Source: Methylobacterium sp. SyP6R
Lineage (GTDB): Bacteria; Pseudomonadota; Alphaproteobacteria; Rhizobiales; Beijerinckiaceae
Assembly: GCF_019216885.1 (NCBI RefSeq)
Contig: NZ_JAAQRC020000002.1
Location: 248,001-312,000 of the forward strand
Length of the DNA: 64,000 bases
Direction of reading: 5' to 3'
This document shows, piece after piece, positions 55,095 to 64,000 of the stretch. The notes beneath the pieces were generated by a model. That model ran no database searches and was not told the origin of the DNA. It was given only the letters and a program-made list of their open reading frames with translations. Position 1 is the stretch's first letter. Every line of letters starts with the position of its first letter. The translations under genes and the position numbers were made by a program.

Positions 55095-56102
55095 TTGCTG
55101 CGCTTCGCGCTCAAGAAGCTCCTGACCGTCGCCGGCACGATGCTCGGCCTCGCCGTGCTGACCTTCCTCATCACCAACGTGGCGCCGGGCGATCCCGCCC
55201 GGCTCGTCGCCGGCCCCGAGGCGACCGCCGACATGGTCGAGACCGTCCGCCGGGAATACGGCCTCGACAAGCCGCTGCCGGTGCAGCTCGCGATCTATCT
55301 CGGGGACCTCGCCAAGGGCGATCTCGGCACCTCGATCGTCACGACGCGGCCGGTCCTGTCCGAGCTCGGGCGCTATTTCCCGGCGACGCTCGAACTGGTG
55401 CTCGTCGCGATGGCAATCGGCGTCGGGCTCGGGCTGCCGCTCGGCATCCTGTCGGCCCTGAAGCGCGACGGCCCCCTCGACCATCTCACCCGCATCCTGT
55501 CGATCTCAGGGGTGGCGCTGCCGGCCTTCTGGTTCGGCATCCTGCTTCAGCTCACTTTCGCCGTGCATCTCGAATGGCTGCCGGTCTCGGGCCGCCTGCC
55601 GCTCTCGGAGGCGCCGCCCGCGGCGATCACCGGCCTGATCCTCGTCGATTCGCTGCTGCGCGGGCAGTTCGAGACCTTTCGCGAGGCGCTCTTCCACATC
55701 CTGCTTCCGGCGATCGTGCTCTCCTTCCCGTGCCTCGCCTCGATCCTCCGGGTGAACCGCGCCGAGATGATCGAGGCGCTGCAATCCGATCACGTCGTGG
55801 CGGCGCGCGCCCACGGCATCGCGCCGTTTCGCATCGTCGCAATCTATGCCCTGCGCAACGCGCTCCTGCCCACCCTCGCGATGATCGGCCTGCGCTTCGG
55901 CTGGATGCTGGGCTCCACCGTGCTCGTCGAGACGGTGTTCGACTGGCCCGGCATCGGCCTCTACGCGGTCTCCTCGGCGCTCGCCTCGGACTTCAAGCCG
56001 GTCGTCGGTGTGACGCTGGCGATCGGGCTCTGCTTCATGACCGTCAACATCCTGGTCGACCTCGCCTATGCGTGGATCGACCCGCGCCTGAGGGCCGCGT
56101 GA
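55095..56102 (+). CDS. ABC transporter permease, DppB type
   Basis: This 335-residue membrane protein has the DppB pattern: MLRFALKKLLTVAGTMLGLA, GDLGTSIVTTRPVL, and the EAA loop around DHVVAARAHGIAPFRIVAIY. Start is TTG 55095 behind GAGGGGGA. Its TGA shares its last base with the ATG of the next permease gene. Confidence 0.92.
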   Translation: MLRFALKKLLTVAGTMLGLAVLTFLITNVAPGDPARLVAGPEATADMVETVRREYGLDKPLPVQLAIYLGDLAKGDLGTSIVTTRPVLSELGRYFPATLELVLVAMAIGVGLGLPLGILSALKRDGPLDHLTRILSISGVALPAFWFGILLQLTFAVHLEWLPVSGRLPLSEAPPAAITGLILVDSLLRGQFETFREALFHILLPAIVLSFPCLASILRVNRAEMIEALQSDHVVAARAHGIAPFRIVAIYALRNALLPTLAMIGLRFGWMLGSTVLVETVFDWPGIGLYAVSSALASDFKPVVGVTLAIGLCFMTVNILVDLAYAWIDPRLRAA

Positions 56103-57028
56103 TGGCGCTCCCGGACATCTCCCCTGCCCTCTCCGACGCGCCGCCCGCCTTCCGGGTGCGCCACGCCACCACGATCCGCCAGTGGCGGCTCTACGCCCAT
56201 CTCTTCTCCCGCTCGTTCTCCTCGATGCTGGGCCTCGCCCTCGTCGTGCTGTTCCTGGTGCTCGCCGCCTTCGGACCCTGGCTCGCCCCCTATCCGGGCG
56301 ACACGATGGGCGCCGTGAAGCTGTCGCAGCGGCTCCTGTCCCCGTCCTGGGCCCACCCCTTCGGCACCGACGAGATGGGCGCCGACCTCCTGTCCCGGGT
56401 CATCGTCGGCGCCCGCATCTCGCTGTGGATCGGCCTCATCATCACCGTGGTGGGGGCCGGCATCGGCGTGCCGCTCGGGATCGTCGCCGGCTACACGAAG
56501 AGCCGCCTGGTGCGCGGCGCCATCATGCGCCTCACCGATCTGTTCCTCGCGGTGCCGGGCCTCGCGCTGGCGCTCGCGATCGTGGCGGCGCTCGGCCCCG
56601 GCATCGCGAACTGCATCGCGGCGCTCGCGCTCGTCTGGTGGCCGGGCTACGTCCGCCTCGTCGAGGCCAAGACCCTGTCGGTCAAGGAGGAATTGTTCGT
56701 CGAGGCGAGCCGGGCCGCGGGCGCCCGCACGCCCTGGATCCTGTGGCACCACATCCTGCCGAACTGCCTGTCGCCGATCATCGTCAAGCTGTCGATGGAT
56801 ATGGGCCTCGCCGTGCTCTCGGCCGCGAGCCTCGGCTTCATCGGGCTTGGCGCCAAGCCGCCGGATCCGGAATGGGGCGCGATGATCTCGGTCGCCCGCT
56901 CCTACATGCCTGACTGGTGGTGGTACTCGGCCTGCCCGGGCCTCGCCATCTTCCTGACCGTGCTCGGCTTCAACCTGCTCGGCGACGGCCTGCGCGACAT
57001 CCTCGACCCCAAAAGTGCCGGACGATGA
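56102..57028 (+). CDS. ABC transporter permease, DppC type
   Basis: This 308-residue membrane protein has the FGTDEMGADLLSRVIVGARI motif, an EAA loop around LFVEASRAAGARTPWIL and the C-terminal NLLGDGLRDILDPK. It overlaps dppB by one base (TGATG) and precedes the first ATPase gene. Confidence 0.92.
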   Translation: MALPDISPALSDAPPAFRVRHATTIRQWRLYAHLFSRSFSSMLGLALVVLFLVLAAFGPWLAPYPGDTMGAVKLSQRLLSPSWAHPFGTDEMGADLLSRVIVGARISLWIGLIITVVGAGIGVPLGIVAGYTKSRLVRGAIMRLTDLFLAVPGLALALAIVAALGPGIANCIAALALVWWPGYVRLVEAKTLSVKEELFVEASRAAGARTPWILWHHILPNCLSPIIVKLSMDMGLAVLSAASLGFIGLGAKPPDPEWGAMISVARSYMPDWWWYSACPGLAIFLTVLGFNLLGDGLRDILDPKSAGR

Positions 57029-57041
57029 GGAGCACGGGGCG

Positions 57042-58011
<970 letters not shown>

Positions 58012-58028
<17 letters not shown>

Positions 58029-58836
58029 TCTGGGGGCCCTCCCACCATCGCCGCTCCTGCGCGCCACCGGCCTCGTCAAGGTCTTCCACGCGAGCGGAGG
58101 GCGCGAGGTGCGGGCCGTCGACGGCGTCGAGTTCTCCATCGGGACCGGCGAGGTTTTGGGGATCGTCGGCGAATCGGGCTCCGGCAAATCGACGATCGCC
58201 CGCATGGTCCTGCGCCTGATCGAGCCGAGCGCCGGGACGGTCACGTTCGACGGCCAGGACATCACGGCGCTCGGCGACGCGGCGATGCGGCGCCTGCGCC
58301 GGGATATGCAGATCGTCTTCCAGAACCCGCATTCCGCCCTCAACGGGCGGCGCACGATCGGCGAGGCGATCGCCGAACCGCTGCGTGTCCAGAATATCGC
58401 CCGGGGCGCGGCGCTCCAGGCGCGGGTCGACCGGCTGCTCGACCTCGTCAGCCTTCCGCGCGCCTTCCGGCACCGCTACCCGCACGAACTCTCGGGCGGG
58501 CAGAAGCAGCGGGTCTGCATCGCCCGCGCGCTCGCGCCGGAGCCCCGCTTCCTCGTCCTCGACGAGCCGACCTCGGCGCTGGACGTCTCGGTGCAGGCCC
58601 AGATCCTGGAGGTCCTCGGCACGTTGCGCCGCGAGCTCTCGCTCACCTACCTGTTCATCTCCCACAACCTCGCCGTGGTGCGCACCCTGTGCGACCGCGT
58701 GCTGGTGATGAGCCAGGGGCGCGTAGTTGAGGAAGGCCCGGTCGCCGCCGTCTTCGCGAGCCCGTCGCACGCCTATACGCGCACCCTTCTGGACAGCGTG
58801 CCGCGGCTGCCGCGGATCTCTGCCGACGGTCGTTGA
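58012..58836 (+). CDS. ABC transporter ATP-binding protein, DppF type (short)
   Basis: This 274-residue ATPase has Walker A GESGSGKS, VFQNPHSALNGRRT, LSGGQKQRVCIARAL and LVLDEPTSALD. It ends soon after SHAYTRTLLDSVPRLPR and lacks the C-terminal cysteine segment present in the 38.3-kb DppF. The frame overlaps the dppD 3' end, so the two are coupled. It is the last gene of the aroM operon. Confidence 0.9.
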
Positions 58837-58856
58837 GAACGAGCTTTGGCCCTGTT

Positions 58857-58897
58857 CTCGAATTTTCGCCAAGCCTCTGATTTGGTGTCGAAATTCG
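58857..58897. repeat. Hairpin element, copy 2 of 2
   Basis: CTCGAATTTTCGCCAAGCCT is identical to the element at 5274. The right half differs but keeps pairing (CGAATTTTCG with CGAAATTCG, CCAAG with TTTGG). It lies 20 bp behind the second Dpp operon and may end its transcript. Confidence 0.55.
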
Positions 58898-59262
58898 GGA
58901 CGGACGACGGTCACGACCGGGCCGTCGTGGCGACGGTCGGCATCCGGGACGGCGCCCGCCCGCCGGTGGTGGAGGACGCGATGTGGATCTTCGTCGTCCA
59001 CGACCTCAATCCGCGGGCGCTGGCGCCCCACGTCACGGGCTTCGTCCAGGCCCAGAGCTGGCTCCGGGATCTGACCCCCGTGATGGTCGCGAGAGCGGCG
59101 CATTCCCCTCCTCGCGGCAGGCCGCATCCGCGACGTAGATCCGCCGCCTACCGGTGACGATTCCCATGGCGCGGGAGAAGCGCGCAGCGCTCGGCACCGG
59201 CGTCCCGTCGTCGCGGACACCGATGAAGAGGCGGCGGCCGGTCTGGTCCGTCTGCCGGCAAC
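58898..59262. other. Gap with possible gene debris
   Basis: About 365 bp lie between the ABC operon and a family-2 repeat. The plus strand shows VVEDAMWIFVVHDLNPRALA and the minus strand RRLFIGVRDDGTPVPSAARF, both with coding-like composition but no start, neighbour or family that I can name. They may be scraps of deleted genes. Confidence 0.35.
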
Positions 59263-59366
59263 TAAGCAGATTTCGCAAAAGTGGTGGCCGGTTTTGCGAC
59301 AAAAACCTGCGATAAAACAACAACCTAAGCGGACGAGGCGTTGGCTTGCCAACGCAGGTCTGCTTA
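59263..59366. repeat. Family-2 TA-bounded palindromic element, copy 2
   Basis: TAAGCAGA at 59263-59270 and TCTGCTTA at 59359-59366 bound a 104-bp element, exactly the length of copy 1. Internal pairs CGCAAAA/TTTTGCG and GCGTTGG/CCAACGC are kept. Confidence 0.85.
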
Positions 59367-59403
59367 GCCCGTGCCGTCTTCCGAAGGGCGCGGGGCCGCT
59401 GCT

Positions 59404-59504
59404 CTAAAGCGCTTCACGATCGCGTTGCAATCGCGAAGCTCTCCAAGTCTTTGTTTAATCGTGTTTTCTTCGACGAACCGGTGTCCACTTCGTCGGAAAA
59501 CGCT
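59404..59504. repeat. Family-3 double-hairpin element, copy 2
   Basis: GCTTCACGAT pairs with ATCGCGAAGC (one mismatch) around CGCGTTGCA. Then GTTTTC, CGACGAA and TTCGTCG, GAAAAC form a second hairpin around CCGGTGTCCAC. It abuts the yciI stop codon at 59505 and may mark the end of that leftward transcript. Confidence 0.8.
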
Positions 59505-59804
59505 CTAGCTGCGCGGCAAGGCGACCTGGCGCATCCGGAACGCCGTGATCTCCACGCGGTCCCAGATTCCCGCCGCGCGGAACGGGTCGGCGGCATGGAA
59601 GGCATCTACCGCAGCCCGGTCGGGCGCCTCGACGATGAAGAGGCTGCCGGTCATCGTCTCGCCGTCCTCGGCGAGGAGCGGGCCCGAGATCAGGATCTGC
59701 ACCGGGAGCGGACCACCGAGATAGGCCTTGTGCGCCTCGTAATGGGCGAGCCGCCGCTCGAGGGCCCCGGCATGATCGAGGGCGTGGATAGCGTAGTGGG
59801 GCAA
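59505..59804 (-). CDS. YciI-family protein
   Basis: This 99-residue protein has the YciI pattern: HYAIHALDHAGALERRLAHY, LISGPLLAEDGETMTGSL, and DPFRAAGIWDRVEI with its conserved Asp-Pro-Phe. Members resemble muconolactone isomerase in fold and are often found in ring-cleavage pathways. TTG 59804 is preferred because GGGAGA lies 6 bp upstream; GTG 59822, overlapping the upstream stop, is an alternative. It is coupled to the dehydrogenase gene. Confidence 0.85.
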   Translation of the reverse strand: MPHYAIHALDHAGALERRLAHYEAHKAYLGGPLPVQILISGPLLAEDGETMTGSLFIVEAPDRAAVDAFHAADPFRAAGIWDRVEITAFRMRQVALPRS

Positions 59805-59818
59805 GGGAAATCTCCCGG

Positions 59819-60703
59819 TCACGCGGGCTCGCCGAGGCCGGCGCGGCGTTCGGCGGCGAGCAGGGCGGCGAAGAAGTCGAGGTCGCGCAGGTCGGTGCCG
59901 GTCTGCTCGGCGTAGAGGTCGCGCACCAGGGCGGCCACCGGCATCGCGACACCGGTCGCCTCGCCCGCCGCCACGGCGAGGCTCATGTCCTTGAGCATCT
60001 GGGCGACCGAGAAGGCGGGCGTGAAGTCGCGCCGCCGCAGGGGATCGAGCTTGTAGGCGACCAGCGGCGAGGCGGCGACGGAGGATCCGAGGACCGCCAG
60101 GACCGTCTCCCAGGCGACCCCGCCCTTGCGGGCGAGCGTCAGCGCCTCGGCGGCGATCTGCGCGGTCGAGCCGACGAAGTGGTTGATCGCGAGCTTGAGG
60201 AAGCGCGCTTCCTCCCCCGTACCGACGGCGTGAATGGTGCGGGCGAAGGTCGAGAGCAGCGGGCGGACCCGCTCCAGGGCCGCCTCCGGCCCCGAGCAGA
60301 ACAGGGTGAGGGCGGCGGCCTCCGCGGTCGCGGTCGAGCCCGAGACCGGGGCCGCGAGATAGAGGACACCCCGCGCCTCGGCGGCCTCGCGCAACGCCGC
60401 GCTCGTCTCCGGCGAGACGGTACTGGTCTCGACCAGCACGCCGTCCTGCGCCATCCGGGACAGGAGGCCCTCCGTTCCGAGGGCGACGGCGCGCAGGCTC
60501 GCGTCGTCGGGCAGGCTCGTGATCACGACGCCGCAGGCTGCGATCCGGTCGAGACCGGCGGCCTCGGCCCCCGGCACGGCGGCGAGCCGGCCGGGATCGC
60601 GGTCGAGGGCGAGGACGGGGTATCCCGCTGCCACGAGATGGCGCGCCAGGTGACGTGCCATGGGCGCGCCGAGTTTGCCGAGGCCGATCCAGCCGGTCTG
60701 CAT
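59819..60703 (-). CDS. 3-hydroxyisobutyrate dehydrogenase-family oxidoreductase
   Basis: This 294-residue beta-hydroxyacid dehydrogenase has the N-terminal Rossmann motif GWIGLGKLGAPMARHL, the substrate segment PVSGSTATAEAA, and catalytic Lys170 in FLKLAINHFVG. It should oxidise a 3-hydroxy acid or reduce the matching semialdehyde. It lies between the MFS carrier and yciI genes on the same strand, so it probably serves the same aromatic pathway. Confidence 0.9.
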   Translation of the reverse strand: MQTGWIGLGKLGAPMARHLARHLVAAGYPVLALDRDPGRLAAVPGAEAAGLDRIAACGVVITSLPDDASLRAVALGTEGLLSRMAQDGVLVETSTVSPETSAALREAAEARGVLYLAAPVSGSTATAEAAALTLFCSGPEAALERVRPLLSTFARTIHAVGTGEEARFLKLAINHFVGSTAQIAAEALTLARKGGVAWETVLAVLGSSVAASPLVAYKLDPLRRRDFTPAFSVAQMLKDMSLAVAAGEATGVAMPVAALVRDLYAEQTGTDLRDLDFFAALLAAERRAGLGEPA

Positions 60704-60714
60704 GTGGTCTCTCC

Positions 60715-60815
60715 CAAGCAGATTTCGCAAAAGTGGTTGCCGGTTTTGCGACAGAAATCTGCGACTGAGCAAAAACAGGCAGGCTTGCGTCGGCCATTCA
60801 ACGCAAGCCTGCTCG
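60715..60815. repeat. Family-2 palindromic element, copy 3
   Basis: AAGCAGATTTCGCAAAAGTGG and CCGGTTTTGCG repeat copies 1 and 2. The right end has diverged to CCTGCTCG, and the second hairpin is AGGCTTGCGT with ACGCAAGCCT (60781-60810). It sits 1 bp behind the MFS stop codon, in the middle of a leftward operon. Confidence 0.8.
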
Positions 60816-60816
60816 G

Positions 60817-62100
60817 TCACGCCGTCAGGGCCTTGCCCTTGGTCTCGGGCAGGAGGAACGCCGCGACCGCCATGGTGGCGTAGGCCGCGGCCGCGAACAG
60901 CCCGATCGCCTGGCCGAGCGGCATCGTGGCCGACATCACACCGACCAGCGTCGGAAACACCGCGCCGATCGCCCGGCCGAAATTGTAGGCGAAGCCCTGC
61001 CCGACGCCGCGCACCCGGGTCGGGAACTGCTCGGTGAAGAACGCCCCCATGGCGCTGAAGACGCCGGACGCGAAGAAGCCGAGGGGGAAACCGAGCACCA
61101 GCATGGCGGCGTCGCCGAACGGAACCATCGTGTAGGTCGTCACCACCAAGCCGGCACCGATCGCGAAGGTCAGGAAGGTGGCGCGCCGTCCGATCCGGTC
61201 GGCGAGGTAGGCGCCCGCGAGGTAGCCGAAGAACGAGCCGACGATCAGCACCGCGAGGTAGCCGCCGGAATTCATGACCGACAGGCCCCGCTCGGTGCGC
61301 AGGAAGGTCGGCAGCCAGGTCGTCACCGCGAAGTAGCCGCCCTGCGCCCCCGTGCTCATCAGCGCACCGAGGAAGGTGATGCGCAGGAGCGGTGGCTGGA
61401 AGATCTCGAAGAAGGACGGCTTGTCGCCGGTCTCGGCGATCTTCGCCTGCGACTCCCGGTAGACCTCCGGCTCCTCGATGTAGCGGCGCAGGAAGAACAC
61501 CAGGATCGCAGGCGCGATGCCGACGAAGAACAAGGCACGCCACGCCGTCTCGGGCGGCAGGAGCGAGAAGAACAGGGTGTAGAGCAGGGCCGCGGCGCCC
61601 CAGCCGAGCGCCCAGCCCGACTGCATGGTACCGAGCGCCTTGCCGCGATGCTCGGGCCGGATGGTCTCGCCGAGCAGCACCGCGCCCGCCGCCCACTCGC
61701 CGCCGAAGCCGAGGCCCATCAGGGCACGGGCGACGAAGAGTTGCTCGAAGCTCTGCGCGAGGCCCGACAGGAAGGTGAAGCCGGCAAACCACAGGATCGC
61801 GATCTGCAGCGTGCGCACCCGCCCCCAGCGGTCGGCGAGGAAGCCGGCGAGCCAGCCGCCGATCGCCGAGGTGAGGAGCGCCGCGGTGCCGAGCGCCCCG
61901 GCCTCGGCCCGGGTCACGCCCCAGGTGGCGATCAGCGTCGGGATCACGAAGCTGTAGAGCTGGACGTCCATCGCGTCGAGCGCCCAGCCGCCGACGCAGG
62001 CGCCGAGCGTCCGCTTCTCCTTCGGCCCGAGTTCCGCGATCCAGCGTCCCGGGCCCTCGGCCGGGACGGCGCTGACGGCGCCGGTCGTTGCCTCGCTCAT
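60817..62100 (-). CDS. MFS transporter, aromatic/organic acid type
   Basis: This 427-residue permease has 12 predicted helices and the MFS loop LADRWGRVRTL between helices two and three, and LADRIGRRATF in the second half. WALDAMDVQLYSFVIPTL in helix one and GFGGEWAAGAVLLGE in helix four are typical of AAHS-like acid:proton symporters. It is next to hydroxyquinol genes, so it may import the aromatic precursor. Confidence 0.9.
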   Translation of the reverse strand: MSEATTGAVSAVPAEGPGRWIAELGPKEKRTLGACVGGWALDAMDVQLYSFVIPTLIATWGVTRAEAGALGTAALLTSAIGGWLAGFLADRWGRVRTLQIAILWFAGFTFLSGLAQSFEQLFVARALMGLGFGGEWAAGAVLLGETIRPEHRGKALGTMQSGWALGWGAAALLYTLFFSLLPPETAWRALFFVGIAPAILVFFLRRYIEEPEVYRESQAKIAETGDKPSFFEIFQPPLLRITFLGALMSTGAQGGYFAVTTWLPTFLRTERGLSVMNSGGYLAVLIVGSFFGYLAGAYLADRIGRRATFLTFAIGAGLVVTTYTMVPFGDAAMLVLGFPLGFFASGVFSAMGAFFTEQFPTRVRGVGQGFAYNFGRAIGAVFPTLVGVMSATMPLGQAIGLFAAAAYATMAVAAFLLPETKGKALTA

Positions 62101-62174
62101 GATGGTGTCCTCCCTGGTGGAATCGATGCGACGGCCCCGTTCCTCGGGGTCTTCGTCCGGGTCTCGGCCCCTGT

Positions 62175-62300
62175 CATACGGTTTCCGGATTGATCGCTTC
62201 GCGATGCGGAAACCGGCTTCGCTCAGGCGTGTGAAGCCTACGGCTTCACCGCGCGGGCTGGTGATACGGCGTCCGGACGGAATCTTCCGGACGCCGTATC
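62175..62300. repeat. Family-1 palindromic element, copy C (inverted)
   Basis: In opposite orientation to copies A and B: CGGTTTCCG (62179-62187) pairs with CGGAAACCG (62207-62215) around ATCGC-TTC-GCGAT. After a spacer, GATACGGCGTCCGG (62263-62276) pairs perfectly with CCGGACGCCGTATC (62287-62300). The spacer holds an extra GTGAAGCC/GGCTTCAC hairpin not present in the others. Confidence 0.8.
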
Positions 62301-62314
62301 GGACGGTTGCCGGA

Positions 62315-63178
62315 TCAGGCGGGCTTCAGGCCGAAATCGTAGGCGAGGTGGCGGTAGGGCCGCTCCATCGCCCGCCCGTCCGGTGCGGTGCCGGCCGGGT
62401 GCTCGGCGAATTCCGCGATCAGCGAGGTCTTCACCCCGAACACCGCGTCCGAATCGAGCCAGGGGCTGTTCGCCGCGAAGACGTGGGTGATCAGCGTCTC
62501 GTGGCCGGGCGCCGCGATCATGAAATGCACGTGCGCCGGCCGGTTCGGGTGGCGGCTGGTGGCGTTCAGCATCTCGCCGACCGGCCCGTCGGCGGGGATC
62601 GGGTACCAGGCCGGCATGACGGTCCAGAAGTGGAAGCGGCCTTGCCGGTCGGTGCGAAACTGCGCCCGGCCGGCGAGCCCGCCGAGCGCATCGAGCTGCT
62701 GCACGTCGTAAGCGCCGTCGTCGTCGGCGTGCCAGACGTCGACCGCGGCGCCCGCGAGCGGCCTTCCGTCCGCGGAAGCGACCGAGCCGGTGACGAGGAG
62801 CGGCGTACCCTCGAGCGGGCCGGCGATGTCCGCGCCGTTCGGCCGCTCTGGCGCCTCCTCGACGTAGAAGGGGCCGAGCACCGTGGTCTCGGTCGCACCC
62901 TCCGGCATCCGGTGGTTGATGGCGTCGACCAGCATCGAGACGCCGAGCGTGTCCGAGAGCAGGATGAATTCCTGCCGGTGCTGGTCGCACGTCTGCCCGG
63001 TGCGGGTCAGGAAGGCGATGCCGGCCTGCCACTCCTCGAAGCTCAGGTCGACGTCTCGCACGAAGTCGTGCATGTGGCGCACGAGGCTCGTCAGGATCGC
63101 CTTCAGGCGCGGGTCCGGCGTCTCGGCGAAGCGGTCGACCACGGCCTGCGTGATGGTGTGCTCGTTGAAGTCGCGCAT
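62315..63178 (-). CDS. Hydroxyquinol 1,2-dioxygenase (intradiol)
   Basis: This 287-residue enzyme has the N-terminal helical dimer region (residues 1-95) and a catalytic beta domain. Iron ligands are visible as Tyr157 (DDDGAY), Tyr192 (PAWYPIP), and His216/His218 (RPAHVHFM). The spacing and sequence fit hydroxyquinol rather than catechol dioxygenases. It should cleave 1,2,4-trihydroxybenzene to maleylacetate with Fe(III) and O2. The next gene encodes maleylacetate reductase, which supports this. Confidence 0.92.
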   Translation of the reverse strand: MRDFNEHTITQAVVDRFAETPDPRLKAILTSLVRHMHDFVRDVDLSFEEWQAGIAFLTRTGQTCDQHRQEFILLSDTLGVSMLVDAINHRMPEGATETTVLGPFYVEEAPERPNGADIAGPLEGTPLLVTGSVASADGRPLAGAAVDVWHADDDGAYDVQQLDALGGLAGRAQFRTDRQGRFHFWTVMPAWYPIPADGPVGEMLNATSRHPNRPAHVHFMIAAPGHETLITHVFAANSPWLDSDAVFGVKTSLIAEFAEHPAGTAPDGRAMERPYRHLAYDFGLKPA

Positions 63179-63239
63179 CGGCGCCTCTCCCGTCCTGGGC
63201 GTTCCCTCTCGGGTGCTGCCTTCGCGCCCGACCATGATC

Positions 63240-64000
63240 CTACACCGCCGCGTCCGGACGGCGCCCGTGGAACGCGTCGTCGAGCAGCCGGCGAATCGCA
63301 CCCCGCTCCAGCGCCCGCGGGTTCCAGTAGGGACTCGCCACCGCCGCCTCCGCCGCCCGGTCGAGCCCCGTCTCCGGCATGCCGATCGCCTCCAGGGTCG
63401 TCGGCGCACCGAGCGAGGCGGCGAGGTCGTAGAGGCCTTGCGGCGCGTCCGCCGCCCCGAGGGCACGGGCGACCCGGGCCATGGCCTCCGGCGCGGCCGG
63501 GGCGTTGTAGGCGGCGGCATGGGGCAGCACGACCGTATGCGTCTCGGCATGCGGCAGATCGAAAGAGCCGCCGAGCACGTGGCAGAGCTTGTGGTGCAGT
63601 GCCATGCCGACCGTGCCGAGGCAGGCCCCGGCGAGCCACGCGCCGTAGAGCGCCTCCGCCCGCGCGGCACGATCCTGCGGCGCGGCCGCGATCATCGGCA
63701 GGGCCCGGGCGAGGGCCCGGATCGCCTCCTCGGCCATCAAGGAGACGATCGGGTTGCGATCCTCAGCGTAGAGCGCCTCGACCGCGTGCGCGACGGCGTT
63801 GAGGCCCGAGGTCGCCGTAAGGCCCGCGGGCAGGCCGAGCGTGAGGTCGACGTCGTAGACCACCACCTCCGGCAGGATGTCTCGCGATTTCTGCGTGGTC
63901 TTGGCCTTCTGGCCCGGCTCGGCACCGTCGCGGGTCTCGCCGAGGATCGGCGTCATCTCCGAGCCGGCATAGGTCGTCGGCACCACGATCTGGTCGAGGT
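63240..64000 (-). CDS. Maleylacetate reductase, partial
   Basis: The C-terminal 253 residues are inside the window; the N-terminus lies beyond the right edge. Iron-type alcohol dehydrogenase features of maleylacetate reductases are seen: VVPTTYAGSEMTPI, VVYDVDLTLGLP, SGLNAVAHAVEALYA, and HHKLCHVLGGSFDLPHAETH. It should reduce maleylacetate to beta-ketoadipate with NAD(P)H, following the dioxygenase. It lies upstream of the dioxygenase gene on the same strand, 61 bp away. Confidence 0.9.
   Translation of the reverse strand, partial: LDQIVVPTTYAGSEMTPILGETRDGAEPGQKAKTTQKSRDILPEVVVYDVDLTLGLPAGLTATSGLNAVAHAVEALYAEDRNPIVSLMAEEAIRALARALPMIAAAPQDRAARAEALYGAWLAGACLGTVGMALHHKLCHVLGGSFDLPHAETHTVVLPHAAAYNAPAAPEAMARVARALGAADAPQGLYDLAASLGAPTTLEAIGMPETGLDRAAEAAVASPYWNPRALERGAIRRLLDDAFHGRRPDAAV

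Noticed and set aside
53331..55484. Long antisense frame over the second DppA gene
   Set aside because: The plus strand encodes a family-5 receptor with signal peptide; the antisense product is of low-complexity shadow type.

Overview
The window looks like accessory DNA of a high-GC alphaproteobacterium, most probably a Methylobacterium-like member of the Hyphomicrobiales. This rests on the very high GC3, the density of Liv, Tct and Dpp importers with CoA-dependent catabolic genes, IS630 and IS1182 relics, and short palindromic repeats ending in GAACCGGTGTCCACTTCGTC-like sequence of a kind common in that group. No rRNA, tRNA, replication or ribosomal gene is visible. The assignment comes from style, not from a marker gene.

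Layout. 1-4.5 kb: 3' part of a giant type I-secreted Ig-like/RTX protein. 4.5-6.1 kb: a graveyard of IS630 and IS1182 relics plus palindromic repeats. 6.1-11.5 kb: a complete branched-chain-amino-acid-type ABC operon ending in an IclR regulator. 11.7-16.6 kb: a TctCBA-type uptake operon with an AtuA-like two-gene unit. 16.8-26.7 kb, divergent: thiolase-like protein, DUF35 protein, ADP-forming acyl-CoA synthetase, a Bug solute receptor, FAS1-like hydratase, class III CoA transferase, an orphan solute receptor and a zinc alcohol dehydrogenase. 26.9-33.1 kb: two SDRs, a NIPSNAP protein, a paralogous orphan receptor, a flavoprotein and a divergent AraC regulator. 33.1-34.2 kb: repeats, a truncated IS630 and an AT-rich patch. 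34.3-43.9 kb: a Dpp-type ABC operon with two amidohydrolases and an IclR regulator. 44.2-48.4 kb: an orphan ParD with a decayed parE, HyuA, DUF917, and an AroM domain fused to a LuxR HTH. 48.5-52.5 kb: an IS630 copy and a low-GC island with one helical-repeat gene. 52.8-58.8 kb: stand-alone AroM and a second Dpp-type ABC operon. 59.5-64 kb: YciI, a 3-hydroxyisobutyrate dehydrogenase-like enzyme, an MFS carrier, hydroxyquinol dioxygenase and maleylacetate reductase (running off the edge).

How the genes fit together. Most operons pair an uptake system with a few catabolic enzymes and a local regulator. The 11.6-26.7 kb block reads as uptake of an organic acid, ligation to CoA, hydration of an enoyl-CoA, and cleavage by a thiolase-fold protein that lacks the usual nucleophilic cysteine but has a DUF35 partner, which suggests retro-aldol chemistry. 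The right-hand block is a hydroxyquinol pathway to maleylacetate and beta-ketoadipate. The 35-59 kb blocks centre on amide, peptide or hydantoin-like substrates.

The most unusual items are the AroM-LuxR fusion, in which both cysteines of the stand-alone AroM align with serines, and at least three families of interspersed palindromic elements. One of these families has TA-bounded ends and a constant 104-bp length, like a mini-transposon.
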